5,327 bases of DNA, from assembly GCA_002451165.1 (NCBI GenBank), contig DKBH01000023.1:1-5327 (forward strand), written 5' to 3'. How positions within the stretch are numbered: position 1 is the stretch's first letter; every line of letters begins with the position of its first letter. The notes under the pieces were generated by a model. That model was not told the DNA's origin. It made no database searches and worked only from the letters and a program-made list of their open reading frames with translations. The stretch is from Nitrospiraceae bacterium UBA6905. GTDB taxonomy: Bacteria; Nitrospirota; Thermodesulfovibrionia; Thermodesulfovibrionales; UBA6898. Both the position numbers and the translations under genes were made by a program. This document shows, piece after piece, positions 1 through 5,327 of this stretch.

Positions 1-1416
1 ACGGACATGCAGACGATCATGAAAAAGGGCGTGCGGGCCCCGATCGATGGCACCAGCGCCGGATGGGTCGTCAGGCATAACAAGCCCTGGATCAACCATG
101 ACCTGAACACGACGGAATTCAGTCTGGACAGGAAGCTCCTGAGAGAAGGCATTCGTTCTACGGTCAGTATTCCGCTCTATCATGACAAGATCCTCGGGGT
201 ATTCAATTTTGACAGCAGAAAGGCCGGGAACTATTCGGACAAGGACCTGGAGATCCTTCTGCCCGTTGCCAAGCATATATCCATTGCGCTGGAGAATGCG
301 CTGCTCTTTGAGGAGATCTCTCGCGAAAAGAAGGAGTGGGAGAAGACCTTTGACGCCATTACCGATATGGTATGGATTGAGGACAGCAGACAACACGTAG
401 TACGTGCCAACCGAGCTCTGCTTAACAGGACAGGACTCACCACCATCGAGGCGGCAGGTAAGAGCTGCAGAGAACTGTTCTTGATGATCGGAGTGATCGA
501 AGAGGAATGCATCTGCACCGAGTCGTTGACCGAGCTCCGTCCCTGTTTCAGAGAGCTGAAGAGTCCGGGGGGCAGCATCTTCCATTTCTGGACTTATCCT
601 TTGATCAGCGACGAAGGGAAACTCTACTCTCTCGTGCACTATCTTAAGGATGTCACGGCGCAGAAGCGGCTCGAGCAGCAGCTTATGCGCTCGGACAAAC
701 TCGCGTCGCTCGGGACGCTTGTAGCAGGAATTGCCCATGAGATCAATAACCCCCTCGGGATCATCGCGGGATATGCCGAAGCGCTCCTCGACCGGTCGCA
801 CAATGAATCGCTTCTTGCGTCCCCGGAGTTCGAGGACTTTCCCGAGTACCTCCAGACTATTCATCACGAGATATTCAGGTGTAAGGGTATTCTGAGGAGC
901 CTTCTTGACTTTGCCCGGCCGACAGGAGGGACTTTCCGAGAGATAGATATGAACGAGCTGGTGAAAGAGGTTATTCTCCTCGTGAATCATCGGGCGAAGC
1001 GATTGAATCATAACATCGGTCTGAAGCTGGACAGGAACATCTTAAAGGTCTTCGCTGACCCCGGCAATCTCCGGCAGGTCTTTATGAACATCATAATAAA
1101 TTCCATGTATTTTACCTCCGAGGGAGGGAGCATAACGATCACGACAGAGATGGACGGGGACGCTGACCGGGTCGGGCAGAAGAGAAACATCAAGGTCACG
1201 ATAACGGATACCGGCGCTGGTATAGAGCCGGAAATCCTCGGGAAGATATTTGACCCCTTCTTCACCTCAAAACCCGTCGGAGAAGGGACCGGGCTCGGCC
1301 TTGCCATATCTTATAAGATAATCGAGGAGCATCAGGGCAGCATCGATGTGATGAGCAGCGTGGGAGTGGGCAGCAGCTTCATCATACGCCTTCCCACAGG
1401 CACAGCACATGATTAA
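1..1416 (+). CDS. Sensor histidine kinase, GAF-PAS-HisKA-HATPase (5'-partial)
   Basis: This is a cytoplasmic NtrB-like sensor kinase that autophosphorylates on histidine and passes the phosphate to the regulator encoded next to it. The frame is open to the window edge (the two codons before the ATG at 7 are sense), and the first residues already lie inside a GAF domain, so the real start is upstream. Numbering from the ATG at 7: GAF remainder about 1-99; a signalling helix about 95-115; PAS about 112-218, with Cys154, Cys168, Cys170 and Cys180; HisKA with the H-box HEINNP and phospho-acceptor His244; then HATPase_c with N-box Asn361/Asn365, G1 box DTGAG (401-405), F-box FDPFF (415-419) and G2 box GEGTGLGL (425-432). 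All catalytic boxes are intact. No membrane segment is visible in the part present, which suggests a soluble sensor; the ligand is unknown. Its stop overlaps the start of the regulator gene, so the two are probably one operon with coupled translation. Confidence 0.95.
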   Translation, partial: TDMQTIMKKGVRAPIDGTSAGWVVRHNKPWINHDLNTTEFSLDRKLLREGIRSTVSIPLYHDKILGVFNFDSRKAGNYSDKDLEILLPVAKHISIALENALLFEEISREKKEWEKTFDAITDMVWIEDSRQHVVRANRALLNRTGLTTIEAAGKSCRELFLMIGVIEEECICTESLTELRPCFRELKSPGGSIFHFWTYPLISDEGKLYSLVHYLKDVTAQKRLEQQLMRSDKLASLGTLVAGIAHEINNPLGIIAGYAEALLDRSHNESLLASPEFEDFPEYLQTIHHEIFRCKGILRSLLDFARPTGGTFREIDMNELVKEVILLVNHRAKRLNHNIGLKLDRNILKVFADPGNLRQVFMNIIINSMYFTSEGGSITITTEMDGDADRVGQKRNIKVTITDTGAGIEPEILGKIFDPFFTSKPVGEGTGLGLAISYKIIEEHQGSIDVMSSVGVGSSFIIRLPTGTAHD

Positions 1417-2752
1417 GGTTCTGGTCGTTGATGACGAGGAGCCGTTCAGAAGGCTCCTGAACAAGGAACTCACCCGAAAGGGTTTTTCCGTGGATGTTGC
1501 CGCAGACGGGAAAACAGCCCTCGGACTGGCAAAACAGACCGCCTATGATGTTGTGCTCCTTGACATCATGATGCCGGTCATGGACGGGATCTCGGTGATG
1601 AAGAAGCTGAGAACGGACCCTGCTGCTCCGGCCATCATTGTTCTGACGGGGAAGGCGACAGTGGAGACCGCTGTCGAGGCTATGAAGCATGGTGCCTACG
1701 ACTACCTAACGAAGCCCTACAAGCTCGATGAGTTGGTCATTATCATCAACCGGGCGTATGAGTATGGCAGGTTGAGCATCAAGAGTCGCCTTCTCGAGCA
1801 GGAACTGGTGCGCAAGGAATCGCCGTTCAGGTTCGTATCCAGGTCTCGGCAGATGAAGGACATCCATCAGCTGATCAAGAAGATAGCGCCGACCGATTCC
1901 CCGGTGTTTATACAGGGAGAAAGCGGGACGGGCAAGGAGCTGGTCGCCAACACGATCTGGCATTACAGCAAACGGCGTGCGCTTCCCTTTATCGCCCTGA
2001 ACTGTGCGACCTTCTCAGAGCACCTTATTGAATCAGAGGTCTTCGGCCATGAGAAGGGCGCCTTTACCAATGCCTATGAAACGAAGCACGGCATTGTCGA
2101 GGTCGCTGACCGGGGAACGCTCTTCCTCGATGAGATTGCAGAGATGCCGGTAGGACTGCAGGCAACGCTGCTGCGCTTCCTTGATACGGGAGAGTTCAGG
2201 CGTGTGGGCGGCAACAAGATTCTCAACGTTGATGTACGCGTGATCACGGCGACGAACAAGGACCTGCGCGATCTTATCCGCGCGGGGATGTTCAGGGAAG
2301 ACCTCTACTACCGACTGAATGTCATCAATATCATCATCCCGCCCTTGCGGGAAAGGACAGAAGATATTGCGGATCTCGCAGAATATTTTCTCGAAAAGTA
2401 CGGCCGGAAGCTCTCAAAGACCATCACGGGTTTTGCCCCGCAGGCGCTTGCCATGCTCAATGCCTATCCCTGGCCGGGGAATGTTCGTGAACTGGAAAAC
2501 GTGATCGAACGTGCGGTCATCCTTTGCGATTCTGATCGGATTGAGCCGGACGACCTCTCAATACCTGCTTCCAAAGCTGTTGCGGAGGGGTCTGGCGGTT
2601 CGCTGGAAAATATGGAGCGCGATCATATCCTGAGAGTGCTCAGGGAGTTTAGCGGCAATCAGTCAAAAGCGAGCCAGGTGCTCGGCATAGACCGGAAGAC
2701 CCTTTATCTCAAGCTCAGGAAATACGGTCTGAGCGACTACGTGAAGAAATAG
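1409..2752 (+). CDS. Sigma-54-dependent response regulator, NtrC family
   Basis: This is a complete 447-residue NtrC-type transcription activator that opens sigma-54 RNA polymerase promoters using ATP. The receiver (about 1-115) has acidic pocket Asp8/Asp9, phospho-acceptor Asp52, Thr80 and Lys102. The AAA+ domain (about 140-370) has Walker A GESGTGKE (170-177), the sigma-54 contact loop GAFTNA (217-222), Walker B GTLFLDEI (236-243), sensor I ATN (281-283), the arginine-finger segment FREDLYYR with Arg296 and Arg302, and sensor II GNVREL (357-362). A Fis-type HTH lies at about 400-441. The length is typical of the family. The ATG at 1409 sits 5 bp before the kinase stop codon (8 bp overlap), and the only upstream purine-rich stretch is a weak ACAGG, so translation is probably coupled to the kinase gene. 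The oddity is Asn at the fifth position of the normally GAFTGA loop. The exact member (for example AtoC- or ZraR-like) and the target genes cannot be told from this sequence. Confidence 0.97.
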   Translation: MIKVLVVDDEEPFRRLLNKELTRKGFSVDVAADGKTALGLAKQTAYDVVLLDIMMPVMDGISVMKKLRTDPAAPAIIVLTGKATVETAVEAMKHGAYDYLTKPYKLDELVIIINRAYEYGRLSIKSRLLEQELVRKESPFRFVSRSRQMKDIHQLIKKIAPTDSPVFIQGESGTGKELVANTIWHYSKRRALPFIALNCATFSEHLIESEVFGHEKGAFTNAYETKHGIVEVADRGTLFLDEIAEMPVGLQATLLRFLDTGEFRRVGGNKILNVDVRVITATNKDLRDLIRAGMFREDLYYRLNVINIIIPPLRERTEDIADLAEYFLEKYGRKLSKTITGFAPQALAMLNAYPWPGNVRELENVIERAVILCDSDRIEPDDLSIPASKAVAEGSGGSLENMERDHILRVLREFSGNQSKASQVLGIDRKTLYLKLRKYGLSDYVKK

Positions 2753-3060
2753 CATATTGACGACTTGCCGGTAAATAGGGAGAGGGCGACATAGGTTCAT
2801 TTTTACAATTGCCCCTCAAGCCAGCCCTTAATTCAAGCAGCGAACCATGCAATTTTCACCCGCTTATCGGCAGGTAGTGTTGATTAAGACGGTTGAGACT
2901 TTCCCGGGAACATGTTTTCAGATAACAGGATCTTGCTGACAATCTGATATAGTTCGTTTTATAAAAAAACAACGGCAGAGAATTCAAAAAGAAAAAGGCA
3001 GGGTCTATTTCAACCCTGCCTTTACTTGAACATGCTGCTTCCTACTACTGTTTATTACTT
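2753..3060. other. Intergenic region between convergent genes
   Basis: About 308 bp separate the 3' ends of the regulator gene (+) and the protease gene (-). I see no convincing gene, tRNA or repeat array. The stretch is visibly richer in A and T toward its right side. It contains a strong terminator for the minus strand and a perfect 10-bp palindrome at 2901-2910. No strong terminator for the plus-strand operon is visible. The only hairpin candidate after the regulator gene pairs 2782-2787 with 2811-2817 across a long loop, with a bulge and no T-tract. Confidence 0.7.
2986..3023 (-). terminator. Intrinsic terminator of the metalloprotease gene
   Basis: A perfect 11-bp stem (2994-3004 paired with 3013-3023; core GGCAGGG/CCCTGCC) encloses an 8-nt loop. 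On the minus strand it is followed by a T-tract of T5-C-T5 (2996 down to 2986). It lies about 37 nt past the TAG stop of the protease gene, as expected for a rho-independent terminator. On the plus strand the stem is followed only by TTT at its base and then mixed bases, so it should work mainly for the minus-strand transcript. Confidence 0.9.
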
Positions 3061-5229
3061 CTATTGGTTATTGGGCACAACCACGGTCGTATTTCCAACT
3101 GAACTGTTCCCACATGCGTCGGTGCAAGTGATGGTCAGCGTGTAAAACCTTCCGTCGCCGGTCCCAGAGCGTTCTGCCCTGAGATCCACGGTGAGGTCGC
3201 CTGTGATCATCCAGTCGGGAGACGTATCACCGTCGCCGAGACCATTTACTGGCTCGCTGCTGGTCACCGCCGTAATGGAGCAGACTGGAATTGAGTCGCA
3301 GTTATCTGTAGCAGTAGCTGACACTGCAATATGCGCCATCTTATGGTTCGGCGACCAGAGAACATTGGGCGAAGCGGCAACACTCTCGATAACAGGTGCT
3401 GTGGTGTCAACTACGTCAATGACTTGGGTGCTACTGCTCTTATTTCCGCAATCGTCGGCCCCGGTCCAAGTCCTTATCAATGTGTAGCTGTTTGGGCAGC
3501 TTCCAGCTATACGTGTTTCGATAAAACTCGGAGAAACAAGCATATCACAATTGTCAGCTGCGGTCACAACAGCCGGCTCCGGAACAGCGTCACACTGCAC
3601 GGTTTCATCGCTTGGCACACCGATAAGTGCCGGAGGCATGGTATCCACTACATTGATAGTCTGCTGGCAGGATGCAGCATTGGCGCAATTATCAGTCGCC
3701 TTCCAGGAACGGAAGATCGTCGATGCCTGCGGGCATGCACCTGGTGTGGTGACATCTGACCAGGTTACGGTCGGTGTGGGTACGCAGCTATCTGCAGCAG
3801 TTGCTATTCCCGTAATTGATGGCGCAGATGATACATCGCACTGGATGATACTAGTAGCTGGGCACACGATGGTCGGCGGGATTGTGTCGTGGACGGTGAC
3901 GATTGCTGAATCACTATCGCTGGTAAGACCCTGATCGTCTGTTACTTTCAGCGATACGGTGCAACTGACTGTGCAGGTGGTCGAGGTGCTGAGCGTCAGG
4001 GTAGGCTGGGCGATCGTAGCGTCATTGAAGGTTCCGTCACAGGATGTACTCCACGAGTACGTCAAGGCTGATCCCTCAGGATCGCTGGATCCTCTGCCAT
4101 CCAACGCCACCATGGTTGTGAGGCCAGTGCATTCTTCGATATAAGGCCCTCCGGCATCTGCTTTGGGAGGGAGGTTTCCATTTGATATGGTCACTTGAAA
4201 TCCCGTAGCAGTTGCAGAGTTAACTCTTACGGCAATATGATTTGTAGTGTCGATAAATGTCTCTCCCGCGGTAAACCTAACAGCTGGATCTGTTGCATTC
4301 TTACCTGCAGGCATGAGAAGTGCCTGCTGATTTTCCGCCGTATCAACATCGTGAATAATTACCGCTTCGCCCGATAGCTTGACGTCATAACCGGTAAACT
4401 TCCGGGCCTCTGCGGTATAGAAATGGGTGGCTCCCCCCCCTATCGGGATCTTTACCATTTGATAGTTTGATGATGCCGGAGCGGCCAGATCTTCCAGTGT
4501 GATAGTAGTGCTGGCACCGACTGCTACGGTGGTTTTTCGTGTGCCGGGGATCCAACCCATCAAGTCTTTATGATGAGAAATGGTGTGCTGTGCCATGCAG
4601 CCGTAAGTGGGGTCAGTGGCGGCAGCACAGTTATACCGATCCTGACTCATAACGTCCCAGGCATTGTCATAAACGGGGCTGGTATTAGGCGTATCACGCA
4701 TATTGGCAGTGGAATGCGGCAAGACAAAACCATGCCCCATTTCATGGGCAAGTACTGAAATGTCCGCAACACCCCATGGCGGCTCCCAGGTTATGCTCCA
4801 GTGCTTAGTAACACCATCTAATATGTCATCCCAGCCGCCTCTCCAGGCCCAGCCGTTATCAAAATCGGAGTTGAACATCATATTTATTCCATCGTACAGT
4901 GAAAAATCAACGTCGGCATCTGCTGCGGCAATACAATCTTGAGCCAACACAGTTCGATTTGTTCCTTTTTCTGTATCCGTAGGATTGTAATGTAACTCAG
5001 TTTCTGGCAAAGTATACCAGCTTGTTCCTACAGTGCTGCCGTTAATATTGGCATTGCCAAAGGACAATTCCTTCCAATAATGATTGAGACCGGGTTTTGT
5101 GTCGCTATACATCCCCACAAAATAAGCCCGATCGTTCGGTTCAGCTGCAATATCAGAGAATTTGCACATGATGGTGACCCAAGGATGTGGCCCGCTCACC
5201 ACCTCCGATACAGCAACACCATGAATCAC
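3061..5229 (-). CDS. Secreted metzincin-type metalloprotease with PKD and HYR-like modules, 5' end cut by an IS (probable pseudogene)
   Basis: This looks like an exported zinc endopeptidase. Numbering from the GTG at 5229, the catalytic domain spans about 12-230. It contains the zinc motif HEMGHGFVLPH, with ligands His162, His166 and His172 and catalytic Glu163, and a probable Met-turn Met194 in WDVMS. The layout resembles M6- or M11-type bacterial metzincins; the exact family is unresolved. A beta-rich domain follows (about 231-350), then a PKD module (about 354-447) and three HYR-like modules (about 448-528, 529-608, 609-716) with aligned cysteines. The protein ends NNQ with no visible anchor or sorting signal. 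No signal peptide is present. The first three codons belong to the IS end that begins near 5222, and the frame stays open to the window edge through IS DNA without an ATG or a clear ribosome binding site. The original start, signal peptide and any propeptide must lie beyond the IS or be lost. The usual Gly of the zinc motif is Val169. The gene runs toward the kinase-regulator pair and has its own terminator. Confidence 0.85.
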   Translation of the reverse strand: MIHGVAVSEVVSGPHPWVTIMCKFSDIAAEPNDRAYFVGMYSDTKPGLNHYWKELSFGNANINGSTVGTSWYTLPETELHYNPTDTEKGTNRTVLAQDCIAAADADVDFSLYDGINMMFNSDFDNGWAWRGGWDDILDGVTKHWSITWEPPWGVADISVLAHEMGHGFVLPHSTANMRDTPNTSPVYDNAWDVMSQDRYNCAAATDPTYGCMAQHTISHHKDLMGWIPGTRKTTVAVGASTTITLEDLAAPASSNYQMVKIPIGGGATHFYTAEARKFTGYDVKLSGEAVIIHDVDTAENQQALLMPAGKNATDPAVRFTAGETFIDTTNHIAVRVNSATATGFQVTISNGNLPPKADAGGPYIEECTGLTTMVALDGRGSSDPEGSALTYSWSTSCDGTFNDATIAQPTLTLSTSTTCTVSCTVSLKVTDDQGLTSDSDSAIVTVHDTIPPTIVCPATSIIQCDVSSAPSITGIATAADSCVPTPTVTWSDVTTPGACPQASTIFRSWKATDNCANAASCQQTINVVDTMPPALIGVPSDETVQCDAVPEPAVVTAADNCDMLVSPSFIETRIAGSCPNSYTLIRTWTGADDCGNKSSSTQVIDVVDTTAPVIESVAASPNVLWSPNHKMAHIAVSATATDNCDSIPVCSITAVTSSEPVNGLGDGDTSPDWMITGDLTVDLRAERSGTGDGRFYTLTITCTDACGNSSVGNTTVVVPNNQ
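3406..3888 (-). repeat. Two tandem HYR-like modules within the protease gene
   Basis: Residues 448-528 and 529-608 are diverged copies of one module of about 80 residues. Both open with a D-T-x-P-P type boundary, and they share QCD (Cys464/Cys546), D-[SN]-C (Cys482/Cys561), G-x-C-P (Cys499/Cys578) and D-x-C-x-N (Cys515/Cys594), ending in a V-x-D-V-V-D-T-like strand. A third, more divergent module (609-716) keeps DNC (Cys644) and DACGN (Cys706). HYR modules are immunoglobulin-like folds of extracellular proteins, usually linked to adhesion. The conserved cysteines suggest disulfides in an exported protein. The repeat is clear at protein level and diverged at DNA level. Confidence 0.75.
4714..4746 (-). 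other. Zinc-binding active-site motif of the metalloprotease
   Basis: These codons encode HEMGHGFVLPH, matching the metzincin pattern HExxHxxGxxH at all three His ligands and the catalytic Glu. The eighth position is Val (codon GTC at 4725-4723) rather than the usual Gly. A single T-to-G change would give GGC, so this could be a recent substitution or a natural variant. Confidence 0.85.
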
Positions 5230-5257
5230 CCCGGGTTTACTGGAGGCTCTACAATTT

Positions 5258-5264
5258 GAGAGGA
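5258..5264 (+). promoter_or_regulatory. Ribosome binding site of the transposase gene
   Basis: GAGAGGA is a good Shine-Dalgarno match placed 7 nt before the ATG at 5272, which supports that start codon for the IS OrfA. Confidence 0.7.
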
Positions 5265-5271
5265 TAGAGTC

Positions 5272-5327
5272 ATGGACAAGACAACGAAGTATTCCCCGGA
5301 GACTCGGGAACGGGCAGTGCGGTTGGT
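5272..5327 (+). CDS. IS3-family transposase OrfA (3'-partial)
   Basis: Only the first 18 codons and part of the next are in the window. The translation starts MDKTTKYSPETRERAVRL, matching the typical N-terminus of IS3-family OrfA proteins (a basic start, then Y-S-P-E-x-R-E-R-A-V-R), which leads into a helix-turn-helix that binds the IS ends. In this family OrfA is normally followed by OrfB, with the DDE catalytic domain, reached by -1 frameshifting; that part is outside the window. A ribosome binding site precedes the ATG at a good distance, and the gene starts 50 bp inside the presumed IS tip, as expected. Confidence 0.85.
   Translation, partial: MDKTTKYSPETRERAVRL

Larger units (their letters stand above)
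5222..5327 (+). mobile_element. Left end of an IS3-family insertion sequence (partial)
   Basis: The stretch starts with TGAATCACCCCGGGTTT, a 5'-TG end with a CCCCGGGTTT core as seen in terminal inverted repeats of many IS3-family elements. About 50 bp in, it leads to the start of an OrfA-type transposase. The protease reading frame from the other side matches its family up to about 5218, which places the junction at or within a few bases of 5221/5222. The right end, the partner inverted repeat and the target duplication lie outside the window, so the exact tip and subgroup are inferred from memory of the family. Confidence 0.82.

Noticed and set aside
231..1690. Minus-strand open frames opposite the kinase and the start of the regulator
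   Set aside because: The plus strand encodes continuous, motif-complete kinase and regulator proteins. The antisense frames have no domain signal or ribosome binding site.
2782..2817. Possible hairpin (2782-2787 with 2811-2817) as a terminator of the regulator gene
   Set aside because: The stem is six pairs with a bulge, the loop is over 20 nt, and no T-tract follows.
2847..2939. A 30-codon plus-strand open frame in the intergenic region starting at ATG 2847
   Set aside because: It has no good ribosome binding site, no recognisable motif, and a length expected by chance.
2918..2947. Six-base inverted repeat TCAGAT/ATCTGA
   Set aside because: Six pairs with an 18-nt loop in an AT-rich spacer is expected by chance.
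3191..4942. Several plus-strand open frames opposite the protease gene (for example 3331-3759 and 3551-3934)
   Set aside because: Their translations look like no protein family, they overlap one another, and the opposite strand carries clear protease, PKD and HYR-like sequence. They are shadows of the real gene.
3061..5229. The idea that the kinase-regulator pair controls the protease
   Set aside because: The genes converge, the protease promoter is outside the window, and no sigma-54 promoter was recognised here. Proximity alone is not support.
5250..5255. TACAAT as a -10 box for the transposase gene
   Set aside because: It is a good hexamer, but the matching -35 position (about 5227-5232) is C-rich and does not fit. 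A promoter claim would rest on one hexamer.

Overview
The window looks like an ordinary bacterial chromosomal segment, with one clear mobile-element boundary at its right end. Two adjacent plus-strand genes encode an NtrB/NtrC-like two-component pair. A third, large minus-strand gene encodes an extracellular metalloprotease built from modules typical of secreted proteins. The style (GAF-PAS histidine kinase beside a sigma-54 activator, and a protease with PKD and HYR-like modules) would fit a Gram-negative, metabolically versatile lineage such as Nitrospirota or Desulfobacterota. That placement is a guess from gene style, since the window holds no taxonomic marker.

Layout. Positions 1-1416 (+) hold the 3' part of a cytoplasmic sensor histidine kinase: partial GAF, PAS, HisKA and HATPase domains, with the 5' end outside the window. 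Positions 1409-2752 (+) hold a complete response regulator with a receiver, an AAA+ sigma-54 interaction domain and a Fis-type HTH; it overlaps the kinase gene by 8 bp. Positions 2753-3060 separate convergent genes and contain no convincing gene. They do contain a strong intrinsic terminator that reads for the minus-strand gene. Positions 3061 to about 5221 (-) encode a metzincin-type zinc protease followed by a beta domain, a PKD module and three HYR-like modules. From about 5222 to the window edge lies the left end of an IS3-family insertion sequence and the first 18 codons of its OrfA (+).

How the parts relate. The kinase and regulator almost certainly work together: the kinase phosphorylates the receiver, and the regulator then activates sigma-54 promoters elsewhere. 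No sigma-54 promoter was recognised in this window, so the targets are unknown, and nothing ties the pair to the protease. The protease gene has been cut by the IS near its 5' end. Its start, signal peptide and any propeptide are not in the window, and the GTG that could serve as a start at 5229 lies within IS DNA. The remaining reading frame is therefore probably a non-functional remnant, although it is otherwise intact.

The most noteworthy points are the IS disruption, an unusual GAFTNA loop in the sigma-54 activator, and a Val in place of the usual Gly in the protease zinc motif. I see no evidence of a previously undescribed system here.
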